NCBI GenBank assembly: GCA_965250195.1
Contig: OZ252295.1
Location: 372,001-436,000, forward strand
Length of the DNA stretch: 64,000 nucleotides
Origin: CAUZIR01 sp965250195
Lineage (GTDB): Bacteria > Chloroflexota > Dehalococcoidia > Lucifugimonadales > UBA2962
Direction: 5' to 3'
Position numbers and translations under genes: made by a program. The stretch's first letter is position 1. Every line of letters starts with the position of its first letter. A model generated the notes under the pieces. The model was not told the DNA's origin. It worked only from the letters and a program-made list of their open reading frames with translations, and searched no databases. Below, one piece after another: positions 8,238 through 15,967 of the stretch.

Positions 8238-8492
8238 ATGGCGCATAAGAAGGGTTCGGGCAGCTCCCGCAACGGGCGTGACAGCGCCGGTCAGAGGCTG
8301 GGCGTAAAGCTCTACGACAACGAGTTCGCCAACGCGGGCTCAATCATCGTGCGGCAGCGCGGCACCAGAATACGGCCGGGCAACAACGTAGGCATGGGCC
8401 GTGACCACACTCTGTTCGCCCTGATCGACGGCAAGGTCAAGTTCGAGCACGCAACCAAAGACAAAAAGCGCGTCAGCGTCTACTCCGCTTAG
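8238..8492 (+). CDS. rpmA: 50S ribosomal protein L27
   Basis: Large-subunit protein whose N-terminus reaches the peptidyl transferase centre. It has 84 residues starting MAHKKGSGSSRNGRDSAGQRLG, the typical L27 opening without a Firmicutes-style cleavable leader, and continues with IIVRQRGTRIRPGNNVG. A clear ribosome binding site AGGAG precedes the ATG. It lies 62 bases after rplU in the usual L21-L27 pair. Confidence 0.97.
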   Translation: MAHKKGSGSSRNGRDSAGQRLGVKLYDNEFANAGSIIVRQRGTRIRPGNNVGMGRDHTLFALIDGKVKFEHATKDKKRVSVYSA

Positions 8493-8531
8493 AGCCTCCG
8501 AGGGCTTGCAAGGAGACGACGGAGAAAAACA

Positions 8532-8735
8532 ATGAAAACAAGAATACACCCCGAGTACTTCCCCGAAGCGCAGGTCATCTGCTCCTGTGGGCGCTCGTTT
8601 ACCACCGGCGCCACCAAGCCGGAGCTGCGCGTGGAACTGTGCAACCAGTGCCACCCGTTCTACACCGGTGAGCAGCGGATAGTTGATACCGAAGGACGGG
8701 TCGACCGCATGAGGCGGCGCTACAACCTGAAGTAA
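8532..8735 (+). CDS. rpmE: 50S ribosomal protein L31, zinc-binding form
   Basis: Bridges the large and small ribosomal subunits. It has 67 residues. Cysteines in ICSCG and LCNQCHPFYTG form the zinc-binding set of the C+ type L31, so this is the zinc-replete paralogue; no zinc-free copy is seen in the window. A GGAG ribosome binding site precedes the ATG. It is the last gene before a strong terminator. Confidence 0.96.
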   Translation: MKTRIHPEYFPEAQVICSCGRSFTTGATKPELRVELCNQCHPFYTGEQRIVDTEGRVDRMRRRYNLK

Positions 8736-8762
8736 GTTCAGCGGGCACAGAGACGGATATTT

Positions 8763-8798
8763 AGAGAGGGGTGAGCGGGCTCACCCCTCTCTGTTTTT
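8763..8798 (+). terminator. Intrinsic terminator after rpmE
   Basis: GAGAGGGGTGAG (8764-8775) pairs perfectly with CTCACCCCTCTC (8780-8791) and is followed by T5 at 8794-8798. It ends the rplU-rpmA-rpmE transcript. Confidence 0.9.
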
Positions 8799-8836
8799 GA
8801 ACCGGGACGGCCGCGAAATCGCGGCGCTCCCGGTTC
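8799..8836 (+). repeat. Inverted repeat before the DUF1385 gene
   Basis: GAACCGGG (8799-8806) pairs with CCCGGTTC (8829-8836), enclosing CCGCGA (8811-8816) and TCGCGG (8819-8824). There is no T tract on either side, so it is not a second terminator. It would form a stable hairpin just before the next gene. Confidence 0.5.
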
Positions 8837-8852
8837 CGCGCGATCGAACAAT

Positions 8853-9755
8853 ATGAAAAATCCCACCAGCCAGGTCACATACGGCGGTCAGGCCGTGCTT
8901 GAAGGCGTCATGATCCGCGGTCTTCGCTCCGCCTCGGTGGCGGTACGCAACCCCGAAGGCGAGATCACCCTGCGCACCCTGCCGCTCAATGGCTGGTACA
9001 GTGGGCGCCCGAGGCGCATACCGTTCCTGCGGGGAATCCTGGTGATGGCCGAGACCCTGACGCTGGGCATGCGGGCCCTGAGCCACTCGGCGAACGTGGC
9101 AGCCGGCGAAGAAGAAGAGCTGGGCGGAGCCTCCATCGCCGCGATGATGATCGTTTCGATGGTCCTGGCCGTCGGCATATTTTTCTTGATCCCCGTGTTC
9201 GCCAGCCGGGGCCTCGAAGGTCTAGTCGGCTCGGACATCGTCAGCAACATCATCGAGGGGGTAATTCGGCTCGCCCTCTTCCTCGCCTACATCACGCTCA
9301 TTGGCCGCATGCAGGAGATCCGGCGCGTGTTCATGTACCACGGGGCCGAGCACATGGCAGTGCATGCCCACGAGCAGGGCGAGGAGCTGACAGTCGAGTC
9401 GGTGCGCCGCTACCCCACCGCTCACCCGCGCTGCGGCACGGCCTTCTTGCTGGTGGTGATGTTCGTGGCCATAGTGGTGTTCGCCTTTACCGGCAGGGAG
9501 CCGCTGTGGTGGCTGATCACCTCCCGCATCGTGCTGGTCCCGCTCATCGCCTCGATCAGTTACGAGGTCATCCGTTTCAGCGGCTTCCACCCCGGCAACC
9601 CGCTGGTGTCGGTCATCGCGCTGCCCGGCCTGGTACTCCAGCGCCTCACGACAAGAGAGCCGGAGGACGATCAGATAGAAGTGGCCATCGCGGCCATGGA
9701 AGAGGCGATCAGCGTCGACGCTGCCGAAGGCGCGCCCACACTTCCTTCGGGGTAA
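8853..9755 (+). CDS. DUF1385 (YqhQ-like) integral membrane protein
   Basis: Conserved membrane protein of 300 residues, biochemical function not established. The N-terminal motif YGGQAVLEGVMIRG and the central EIRRVFMYHGAEHMAVHAHE and HPRCGTAFLL are characteristic of DUF1385. At least four hydrophobic segments are visible (about residues 95-115, 125-150, 195-215, 220-245). The His/Glu-rich motif suggests metal binding, which is inference. The gene follows the L31 terminator, with no strong ribosome binding site at the ATG. Its 3' end overlaps the convergent hisIE gene by 47 bases. Confidence 0.85.
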   Translation: MKNPTSQVTYGGQAVLEGVMIRGLRSASVAVRNPEGEITLRTLPLNGWYSGRPRRIPFLRGILVMAETLTLGMRALSHSANVAAGEEEELGGASIAAMMIVSMVLAVGIFFLIPVFASRGLEGLVGSDIVSNIIEGVIRLALFLAYITLIGRMQEIRRVFMYHGAEHMAVHAHEQGEELTVESVRRYPTAHPRCGTAFLLVVMFVAIVVFAFTGREPLWWLITSRIVLVPLIASISYEVIRFSGFHPGNPLVSVIALPGLVLQRLTTREPEDDQIEVAIAAMEEAISVDAAEGAPTLPSG

Positions 9756-10326
9756 CGCCCGACGCCGACATCAACACCAGTGTGTGGTACAGCATGTCGG
9801 CGATCTCGTCCGGCAGGTTCTCTTTACGACCGGCAACCGCGGCAATGGCCGTTTCGCCCGCCTCCTCAACCACCTTCTGGCCTATCCTCTCGGGGCCACC
9901 TTTCAGCAGTTCGGTCGTATAGCTACCCTCCGGCATCTCGGCCTTGCGGTCCTGGATGACGGAGAAAAGCTCTTCGATGATGCCGGAGCCATCGTCAGCC
10001 ATCTCGAACTCCGGCAGCCCTTCGATGGGGTCGGAGAAAAAGCAGGTCGGCTCGCCCGAGTGGCATATCGGCCCGTCGGGATCGACCTTGAGCAGCACCA
10101 CGTCGCCGTCGCAGTCGGGCACCGCGCTGCGCACCCGCATGTAGTTGCCGGACACCTCGCCCTTGTGCCACAGGTCGGCGCGACTGCGGGAGTAGAACCA
10201 GACCTCACCGCTTTCGAGCGTTCGCCTGAGCGAGCCGGGGCTCAACCAGCCCAGCATCAGGACCTCGCCGGTCTCTGCGTTCTGGGCGATTGCCGGGAAG
10301 AGGCCCTTGTCATCTAGCTTAATCAT
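9709..10326 (-). CDS. hisIE: Bifunctional phosphoribosyl-AMP cyclohydrolase / phosphoribosyl-ATP pyrophosphatase
   Basis: Catalyses steps 2 and 3 of histidine synthesis. It has 205 residues. The HisI domain (1 to about 105) has MLGWLSPGSL, the WHKGEVSGN motif and the zinc-site residues in DCDGDVVLL and CHSGEPTCF. The HisE domain (about 110-205) has KVVEEAGETAIAA and the helical DEIADMLYHTLVLM. It is last in the his operon, 42 bases after hisF, and overlaps the DUF1385 gene tail to tail. Confidence 0.95.
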   Translation of the reverse strand: MIKLDDKGLFPAIAQNAETGEVLMLGWLSPGSLRRTLESGEVWFYSRSRADLWHKGEVSGNYMRVRSAVPDCDGDVVLLKVDPDGPICHSGEPTCFFSDPIEGLPEFEMADDGSGIIEELFSVIQDRKAEMPEGSYTTELLKGGPERIGQKVVEEAGETAIAAVAGRKENLPDEIADMLYHTLVLMSASGVTPKEVWARLRQRRR

Positions 10327-10368
10327 GTTTTCACCCCTGATCAGCCAACATCAAATCAGGTTTCTACC

Positions 10369-11211
10369 CTAACCGATAGGCCGGACGGCCAGTCCGCGGT
10401 CGGCCATGAACGTCTTGGCTTCCGATATACGGAACGTGCCGAAGTGGAATATGCTCGCGGCCAGCACCGCATCGGCGCCGCCCTCCTCCACCGCCGAGCA
10501 CAGGTGGTCCAGTTCACCGGCGCCGCCGCTAGCGATAAGGGGCACCGTGACCCGCTGAGAGATTGCGGCCAGCAATTCGTTGTCGTAGCCGCTCTTCTGC
10601 CCATCGGTGTCCATGCTGGTCACCAGCAACTCTCCGGCGCCCAGCTCGGCGGCCCGTGCGGCCCATTCGATTGCATCAATTCCGGTGGGAGTGCGGCCCC
10701 CGTGCGTCACCACTTCCCAGATGGAGTCGGGTGTCAGCGCGAGATCGGCATCAACCTCGGCACTTCCGGCAGGCAGGTCGAGGGCCCCAGGGCCGATTCG
10801 ACGAGGGCCTATGCGACGAGCGTCGATGGCCACCACGATGCACTGGTTGCCGAACCTCTCGGCAGCATCGCTTATCAGCGTCGGGTCAATCACCGCCGCC
10901 GTATTCAGCGAGACCTTGTCCGCACCCGCCTCCAGCATGAGCCTGACATCGTCAGAACTGCGTATTCCTCCGCCTACTGTCAGAGGGATGAACACGCGCT
11001 CTGAGACCGTCCGCACCACATCGACCATAGTGTCGCGGCCGTCGGAGCTTGCGGTAATGTCGAGGAAGACCAGCTCGTCCGCGCCCTCGCGGTCGTAGAA
11101 GGACGCCATCTCGGCGGGGTCGCCGGCGTCCCTGAGATCGACGAAGCTGACTCCCTTGACCACCCGGCCGCCGTCAACGTCCAGGCAGGGGATGATCCGC
11201 TTTGTCAGCAT
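10369..11211 (-). CDS. hisF: Imidazole glycerol phosphate synthase subunit HisF
   Basis: Cyclase half of the glutamine-dependent imidazole glycerol phosphate synthase, partner of HisH. A TIM barrel of 280 residues with the two catalytic Asp in IPCLDVDGGRV and VVAIDARR and phosphate-binding loops at VGGGIRS and ASGGAG. It is longer than usual because of a roughly 27-residue insert after AIDARR, which contains the duplicated pentapeptide RRIGP. The DNA behind it is a 15-base tandem repeat (10790-10819, 13 of 15 identical). The insert sits in a surface loop next to the active-site face. Confidence 0.95.
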   Translation of the reverse strand: MLTKRIIPCLDVDGGRVVKGVSFVDLRDAGDPAEMASFYDREGADELVFLDITASSDGRDTMVDVVRTVSERVFIPLTVGGGIRSSDDVRLMLEAGADKVSLNTAAVIDPTLISDAAERFGNQCIVVAIDARRIGPRRIGPGALDLPAGSAEVDADLALTPDSIWEVVTHGGRTPTGIDAIEWAARAAELGAGELLVTSMDTDGQKSGYDNELLAAISQRVTVPLIASGGAGELDHLCSAVEEGGADAVLAASIFHFGTFRISEAKTFMADRGLAVRPIG

Positions 11212-11266
11212 CGTGCTTTATCCGGTAACGCGCCCCGCCCCCTTGGGCACGCGTAGATACTCCACG

Positions 11267-11833
11267 CTACGCTCGGAAAACGAGCAGGTAGTTGGCGGTG
11301 CTAATGTCGTAACGTCCGGTGAACCGGAACCCGGCCTTAAGCGCGAGCTCGGAGGCCGCCGACTCCGACAGCGTATCCTCGTCCGCCGCGCCGTTGCCAC
11401 CAGACTCTTGCGATTCGATAACACCCAGCCAGCCACCTTTTCGCAGGGAGGCGCGCAGATCCTTTAGAACCTTGGCAGGCTTGGTTACCTTCGTGAGCAG
11501 GAACGCGACCAGCGCGCCGTCGACAGATTCCTTGGCCAGCGCCACCTTCGCCTCTTTGGACAGGACGGTTTCCACGTTGCCCAGCCTCACCTTGTCCGCC
11601 GCTTCCCGCACCGCGTCCAGCATTTCCTGGTGAATGTCGAGGGCGTACACCTTGCCGTCGAACGCAAACTTGGCGAGTGGAATGGTGAAGTAGCCGGGAC
11701 CGCAGCCCACGTCGGCCACCTCCTGGTATGGCATGAGCGGTAGGAACGACAGCACCCGATGGGTGTCGAGCGTGTCCGCCCGCTCTTTCGAAAGCAGTTC
11801 CTCTTTCAAAGCGGGATTGTATTTTTTGGCCAT
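11267..11833 (-). CDS. Class I SAM-dependent methyltransferase
   Basis: Substrate unknown. Starting at MAKKYNPAL (11833) the product is 188 residues; an upstream extension of 18 codons is open but not typical. Motif I is VADVGCGPGYFTIPLA and the acidic end of strand 2 is YALDIHQEML, as in UbiE/Methyltransf_11 enzymes. It is inserted between hisA and hisF, with a 121-base gap to hisA and 55 bases to hisF. There is no reason from sequence to link it to histidine synthesis. Confidence 0.8.
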   Translation of the reverse strand: MAKKYNPALKEELLSKERADTLDTHRVLSFLPLMPYQEVADVGCGPGYFTIPLAKFAFDGKVYALDIHQEMLDAVREAADKVRLGNVETVLSKEAKVALAKESVDGALVAFLLTKVTKPAKVLKDLRASLRKGGWLGVIESQESGGNGAADEDTLSESAASELALKAGFRFTGRYDISTANYLLVFRA

Positions 11834-11954
11834 TTCTCTTTCATCCGGCCGGGGCGAACCCCACTGTCCCGGGAGTGGAATCGTCACACCGGCATTGAAG
11901 TCGTTTTATCTCAGAACAATCCGGGGCCGTTCGGGCCACGTCAAGGTCGGATTA

Positions 11955-12680
11955 TCAGAGTGTAGATGACCCGGTCGAGGCAATCGCCTCGGCCAGATCG
12001 ATATCTCCAGTATATAGCGCCCGACCTACGACGGCTCCCTCCACGCCCAGGGCCGCAAGAGAGACGAGGTGCTCCACCGAGGCGATGCCACCGGCGGCGA
12101 TGACGGCGACGTCCGTCTGGTCAACAAGCTCCCGGACGGCGCCGTAGTTGGGCTCCGTCAACGTGCCGTCACGGGTCACGTCCGTGTACATGACGCGCCG
12201 AACGCCCAGGCGTTCCGTCTCTGCAACGAAAGCGCCGACGCTGGTTCCGCCGTCTTGCGTCCAGCCGGAGACCACGACCTCGCCGTCCCGCGCATCGACG
12301 CTCACCAGCAGCCCCTCAGGCCCGAGCGATTCGAGCATGTCCGAGATGACGCCCCCGTCCAGTGCGGCCGTGCCGACCATTACCCGGTCCACGCCCAGGC
12401 TCATCGCCTCCCGTGCGACATCGACCGTCCGGATGCCCCCGCCAAGCTGAACGGGAACATCGACGGCGGCCACGATGCGACCGACCACGTCCATGTTGAC
12501 CGGTACGCCCGTGCGGGCTCCGTCCAGGTCCACAACGTGAATTCGCCCGGCGCCCTGTCCTGCCCATTCACGGGCGACATGTTCGGGGTCGTCGGAGTAG
12601 ACGGTTTCTTTTTCGAAATCACCCTGCATGAGGCGCACGCAGCGTCCGCCGATGAGATCGATGGCCGGTATGACCTGCAT
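11955..12680 (-). CDS. hisA: Phosphoribosylformimino-5-aminoimidazole carboxamide ribotide isomerase
   Basis: Amadori rearrangement step of histidine synthesis; a half-barrel-duplicated TIM barrel of 241 residues, normal length. The first catalytic Asp is in VIPAIDLIGGRCVRL and the second in YTDVTRDGT; phosphate loops are QLGGGIR and AAGGIAS. A bifunctional HisA/TrpF (PriA) cannot be excluded from sequence alone. Its ATG overlaps the hisH stop by one base (TGATG), so the two are coupled. Confidence 0.95.
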   Translation of the reverse strand: MQVIPAIDLIGGRCVRLMQGDFEKETVYSDDPEHVAREWAGQGAGRIHVVDLDGARTGVPVNMDVVGRIVAAVDVPVQLGGGIRTVDVAREAMSLGVDRVMVGTAALDGGVISDMLESLGPEGLLVSVDARDGEVVVSGWTQDGGTSVGAFVAETERLGVRRVMYTDVTRDGTLTEPNYGAVRELVDQTDVAVIAAGGIASVEHLVSLAALGVEGAVVGRALYTGDIDLAEAIASTGSSTL

Positions 12681-13303
12681 CAGGCGCTCCGGGCGAAATC
12701 GACGAAACGGCGATATAGATCGAGGCCCATCTCGCCGCTCTTTTCCGGGTGGAACTGGACCGCTACGAGGGCACGCCGGGCCACGGCGCTGGTGAACTCG
12801 ACGCCGTACTCGGTCGTCCCGGCTACTACAGCCGCGTCGTTGGGGTCGGCGTAATAGCTGTGCACAAAGTAAAAGTGCGAACCGGCGGCGACTCCCGAAA
12901 GTACTTCGTGATCGCCCTTGATGGTGACGCTGTTCCAGCCCATGTGGGGAATCTTCTGACCGGCCGGGAGCCTGCGAGTCCGACCGGGAATCACCCCCAG
13001 GCCAGGCTCTGTCCCCTCATCAGAGGCGTCCATGAGTAGCTGTAAACCAAGGCAAACGCCGAGAAAAGGTCGGTCTGCCTCGATAAACTGTGTGATCGGG
13101 TCCACCAGCCCGCGCTCTCTCAGGGCCCGCATCGAAGAGTCGTTCGCGCCCTGACCGGGAAAGACAAGAGCGTCGGACCGCTTTATGTCACCGGCGTCGG
13201 AGGTCACCAGCGGCTCCGCGCCCACCGCCTCCAGCGCCTTGGCGACGCTTCGAAGATTTCCCGCACGGTAGTCGACTATCGCCACGCGCACCGATTTACC
13301 CAT
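12680..13303 (-). CDS. hisH: Imidazole glycerol phosphate synthase subunit HisH
   Basis: Glutaminase subunit that delivers ammonia to HisF. From MGKSVRVAIVDYRAGNL (13303, with GGGGAAA upstream) it has 207 residues. The nucleophile Cys is in LGVCLGLQLL, the oxyanion strand region is FPGQGAND, and the His/Glu pair is in VQFHPEKSG. An in-frame ATG eight codons upstream is less likely. It is preceded by the cobalamin adenosyltransferase 37 bases upstream on the same strand. Confidence 0.94.
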   Translation of the reverse strand: MGKSVRVAIVDYRAGNLRSVAKALEAVGAEPLVTSDAGDIKRSDALVFPGQGANDSSMRALRERGLVDPITQFIEADRPFLGVCLGLQLLMDASDEGTEPGLGVIPGRTRRLPAGQKIPHMGWNSVTIKGDHEVLSGVAAGSHFYFVHSYYADPNDAAVVAGTTEYGVEFTSAVARRALVAVQFHPEKSGEMGLDLYRRFVDFARSA

Positions 13304-13340
13304 CTGGCTTTCCCCTTTTTGGCTCACTCAGGGGGCCGAG

Positions 13341-13907
13341 CTAGTCCGGCTCGCCGGTCGTCAGTTCGAACGGCAGCGCCCGGTCCTCGTACCTGGCCAG
13401 CACAAACAAGAGGTCCGACATGCGGTTGACGTACCGCATCACTTCGTCATTGGGCAATCGACCGGCCTCCCTCAGCGCGACGATGCGCCGCTCCGCCGTT
13501 CGGCACATCGTCCGTGCCACGTCGATGGCCGCCGAAGCCTGCGATGCGCCAGGGATGATGAACGCGCGCGGAAGATCGACCTCGGCTTTGTAGGCGTCGA
13601 TCTCGGCCTCCAATGCCTCGACCATGTCGCCCGAGATCGCCCCGACTTTTTCTTCGAGAAGCTCCCTGTTCTCCGGCGCAGTCGCAAGCTCGGAGGCAAC
13701 GTGGAACAGCTCCCTCTGACCCTTGAGCAAAGTGGCTTTAACGCGCTCCGAACCGGAGAGAGCCCTGCCCAGGCCCATCATCGAGACCGCCTCGTCAATG
13801 CTGCCGTAGGCCTCGGTAGCCAGGTCGGCCTTCGAGACCCGGCCGCCGAAAAGCAGCCCGGTCTCGCCGGAGTCCCCAGACCGCGTATAAACCCTTGGGC
13901 TGGACAT
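13341..13907 (-). CDS. Cob(I)yrinic acid a,c-diamide adenosyltransferase (PduO type)
   Basis: Transfers the 5'-deoxyadenosyl group of ATP to Co(I) corrinoids. It has 188 residues. The ATP-binding start VYTRSGDSGETGLLFGGRVSK and the later RTMCRTAERRIVAL and YVNRMSDLLFVLAR are the PduO signature. It opens the minus-strand operon that continues with hisHA. No ribosome binding site precedes the ATG, and a -10 box ends only six bases upstream, so its message may be leaderless. Confidence 0.92.
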   Translation of the reverse strand: MSSPRVYTRSGDSGETGLLFGGRVSKADLATEAYGSIDEAVSMMGLGRALSGSERVKATLLKGQRELFHVASELATAPENRELLEEKVGAISGDMVEALEAEIDAYKAEVDLPRAFIIPGASQASAAIDVARTMCRTAERRIVALREAGRLPNDEVMRYVNRMSDLLFVLARYEDRALPFELTTGEPD

Positions 13908-13913
13908 GCACTC

Positions 13914-13919
13914 ATCTTA
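13914..13919 (-). promoter_or_regulatory. Predicted -10 box for a leaderless adenosyltransferase transcript
   Basis: TAAGAT on the minus strand ends six bases before the ATG at 13907, and no Shine-Dalgarno sequence lies between. There is no recognisable -35. The placement would start transcription at or next to the start codon. Confidence 0.4.
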
Positions 13920-13946
13920 AGGCAACGGGCGCCCGAAGGCGGACAC

Positions 13947-13986
13947 GAAAACGGGCCCCGATCGACTTCGTCTGATCGGGGCCCGT
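13947..13986 (-). terminator. Intrinsic terminator after hsp20
   Basis: ACGGGCCCCGATC (13951-13963) pairs perfectly with GATCGGGGCCCGT (13974-13986). Read on the minus strand the stem is followed by TTTT, so it terminates the hsp20 message (gene end 14010). Confidence 0.8.
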
Positions 13987-14009
13987 TCGCGGTCCACCAA
14001 ATTGGGGTT

Positions 14010-14459
14010 TTAGTTGCTGGAGATCTTGATCTCCAGGCGCTTACTGTGGGCGGCCTCGCTCTTGGGAAGCGTGACCGAAATTACGCCGTGCTCGTACCTG
14101 GACTCGGCCTTGTCGGCATCGACGTAGTCCGGCAGCCTCACCGACCTGGCAAACCTGCCGCTGCGCCGCTCCCTCAGCACGTAGCCGTCCGACTCGGCGT
14201 CCTGCTCGGCCGCACTCGACCCGGCTATGGTCAACACCCCTTCGTCCACCGTGACATCGATGTCCTTGGGGTCGACGCCGGGTACCGAGGCCCGGATCAC
14301 CACCTCGTCGTCGTCTCTCGTTACGTCCAACGGCAGCGAGTACGTGGCCACTTCACCACTGGGGGCTAGGGGTCGATAGTGAGTGGTGCGCCACAACCTA
14401 CCGAACGTGTCGTCCGCCCTCTTGAGTTCGTTGAAAGGATCCCATCGCCTGAGAACCAT
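14010..14459 (-). CDS. Hsp20/alpha-crystallin family small heat-shock protein
   Basis: ATP-independent chaperone that holds unfolding proteins. It has 149 residues with the alpha-crystallin domain from about residue 45 to 140 (SLPLDVTRDDDEVVIRASVPGV through GVISVTLPKS, including the conserved A-x-x-x-x-G-V-L-type strand as YEHGVISVTLP). The C-terminal I-x-I motif appears as LEIKISSN. A strong AGGAGGG ribosome binding site precedes the ATG. It diverges from cbpA-hspR, so the 200-base gap between them probably carries shared heat-shock control. Confidence 0.94.
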   Translation of the reverse strand: MVLRRWDPFNELKRADDTFGRLWRTTHYRPLAPSGEVATYSLPLDVTRDDDEVVIRASVPGVDPKDIDVTVDEGVLTIAGSSAAEQDAESDGYVLRERRSGRFARSVRLPDYVDADKAESRYEHGVISVTLPKSEAAHSKRLEIKISSN

Positions 14460-14545
14460 GTGCTTCCCTCCTGTGGGTTTTCTAGTCCAGATTTGCTATT
14501 GGGCTTCACTACGGGAGTTTTTGTTCTGGTAGTCGAGCCGTGAAA

Positions 14546-14617
14546 GTTATAGTCATCAAGTTACTAGAGCTAAGATGTTCATGTCAAGTTCGCTTAGTTG
14601 ACAAGCACAGATATAAT
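14546..14617. promoter_or_regulatory. Divergent heat-shock control region with candidate HspR operator
   Basis: The 200 bases between hsp20 and cbpA hold an imperfect inverted repeat, TGTCAAGT (14582-14589) and AGTTGACA (14596-14603), close in character to the HspR-associated CTTGA/TCAAG element. A TCAAGTT copy also lies at 14556-14562 in addition to the one at 14584-14590. A TATAAT (14612-14617) for cbpA is immediately downstream, and a TATAAC on the minus strand (14546-14551) could serve hsp20. hspR itself is two genes away. Binding by HspR is inference. Confidence 0.5.
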
Positions 14618-14659
14618 ATCCACCAGAGGTGGAGGTAACGGCTTAGGCTGACATGATTC

Positions 14660-15532
14660 ATGAGTGATTACTACAGGGTGCTCGGGGTAAAGAAAAACTC
14701 CTCCGACGAGGACGTCAAGGCGGCCTTTCGTCGCCTCGCACGCAAGCACCACCCAGACCTCAACCCCGGTGACGACGCAGCCGAGCGGGAATTCAAGAAA
14801 ATCAACGAGGCCTACGAGGTCCTGTCGGACGCCGGCAATCGCACGAGCTACGACCGCTACGGCGACAACTGGAAGCACGCCGACCGCCTGAATGCCGAGG
14901 GCGGCACCTTTGGACACAGCGCCAACTATGGGAGAGGCGACGTCTTCGGCGGTGATCTGTTCGACCTGCTCGGCGGATCGCCCCGGTTTGGCAGCAGGCG
15001 CGCCCCGGCCACTCAGAGGCTGGAGACGTCGGTCGAGGTCAGCCTGGAAGAGGCTTTCCGAGGGACTATCCGAAACGTATCCCTAACCGGGCACGAGGGG
15101 CCGAGGACGATGGAAGTCAAGATTCCGGCGGGGGTCAAGTCCGGCTCCACGGTGCGTATCTCGCCATCCAAAGGCGTGCAGGTGATGATCCGTGTCGCGG
15201 TGCGACCCCACTCAAGGTTCACACGCAAAGGGAACGATCTGCACGCCGACGTAGAAGTACCGTTCGAGGTAGCCGCACTGGGGGGCGAAGCCGAGCTGGC
15301 GACCATGACCGGCTCCGTCGTGTTGACCATACCGGCGGGTGGCGGCAGCGCCCGCAAGATACGGCTCGCCAACAAGGGCATGCCGGTGCTGGGTTCGCCG
15401 GAGAAGCGTGGAGACCTGATCGCAACTGTGCGGCCGACGGTGCCGGACGACCTTTCGGACGAACAGCGCGAGTTGCTGACACAGTACCGGGAGTCCCGGT
15501 CGGCGTCCTCCGAAGCGAAAACCGATGCCTGA
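14660..15532 (+). CDS. cbpA: DnaJ-like co-chaperone without zinc finger (CbpA type)
   Basis: Stimulates DnaK ATPase and hands over substrates. It has 290 residues: J domain 1-70 with the HPD triplet in KHHPDLNPG, a Gly-containing linker, then the two DnaJ C-terminal beta domains (about 115-280). The four CxxCxGxG zinc repeats of true DnaJ are absent, so it is a class II protein. Position between hsp20 and hspR resembles the dnaK operons of Actinobacteria, but dnaK and grpE are not here. The nearest GGAGG is over 20 bases upstream, so the start has weak support. Confidence 0.9.
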   Translation: MSDYYRVLGVKKNSSDEDVKAAFRRLARKHHPDLNPGDDAAEREFKKINEAYEVLSDAGNRTSYDRYGDNWKHADRLNAEGGTFGHSANYGRGDVFGGDLFDLLGGSPRFGSRRAPATQRLETSVEVSLEEAFRGTIRNVSLTGHEGPRTMEVKIPAGVKSGSTVRISPSKGVQVMIRVAVRPHSRFTRKGNDLHADVEVPFEVAALGGEAELATMTGSVVLTIPAGGGSARKIRLANKGMPVLGSPEKRGDLIATVRPTVPDDLSDEQRELLTQYRESRSASSEAKTDA

Positions 15533-15597
15533 TTTCACATCACTCGCGGACGCCCGCGAACAAAATTTGCCTGGGAAAACCGGCCGGAGGGCTCGAA

Positions 15598-15960
15598 ATG
15601 AACACGAGTGAACTCTTTAGTCGTGACGAGCCCGTGTTCGTCATCAGCGTCGCCGCCCGCATGTGCGGTGTTCAGACACAGACGCTACGCCACTACGAAA
15701 CCCTGGGGCTGGTAACGCCCGCACGTACGTCCGGCAACCAGCGGGTGTTTTCTCGCCACGACGTCGATAGGGTGGTGCGGGTGCGCAACCTGGTGGACGA
15801 CCTGGGCGTGAACCTTGCCGGAGTTGAGGTTATCCTACGGCTGCTGACCCGCAACAAAGCGGCGGACCAGCGAATCGCCGAACTGGAAAAAGAGAATCGC
15901 GCCTTGCGTGCCCGTGTTCGAGGCAGGCAGGGGCAACCCCGACGAACGCCAGGTCGTTAA
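15598..15960 (+). CDS. hspR: MerR-family heat-shock repressor HspR
   Basis: DNA-binding regulator of 120 residues. The helix-turn-helix part (about 12-85) reads VFVISVAARMCGVQTQTLRHYETLGLV, then TSGNQRVFSRHDVDRV and the HspR-like DDLGVNLAGVEVILRL; a short coiled coil follows (residues 90-110). In characterised bacteria HspR represses chaperone operons with DnaK as co-repressor. GGAGGG stands before the ATG. Being downstream of cbpA, it is probably co-transcribed and autoregulated. Confidence 0.85.
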   Translation: MNTSELFSRDEPVFVISVAARMCGVQTQTLRHYETLGLVTPARTSGNQRVFSRHDVDRVVRVRNLVDDLGVNLAGVEVILRLLTRNKAADQRIAELEKENRALRARVRGRQGQPRRTPGR

Positions 15961-15967
15961 CACAAGT

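Noticed and set aside
14582..14603. CIRCE element for HrcA
   Set aside because: The arms do not match TTAGCACTC/GAGTGCTAA; the repeat is closer to an HspR-type site.
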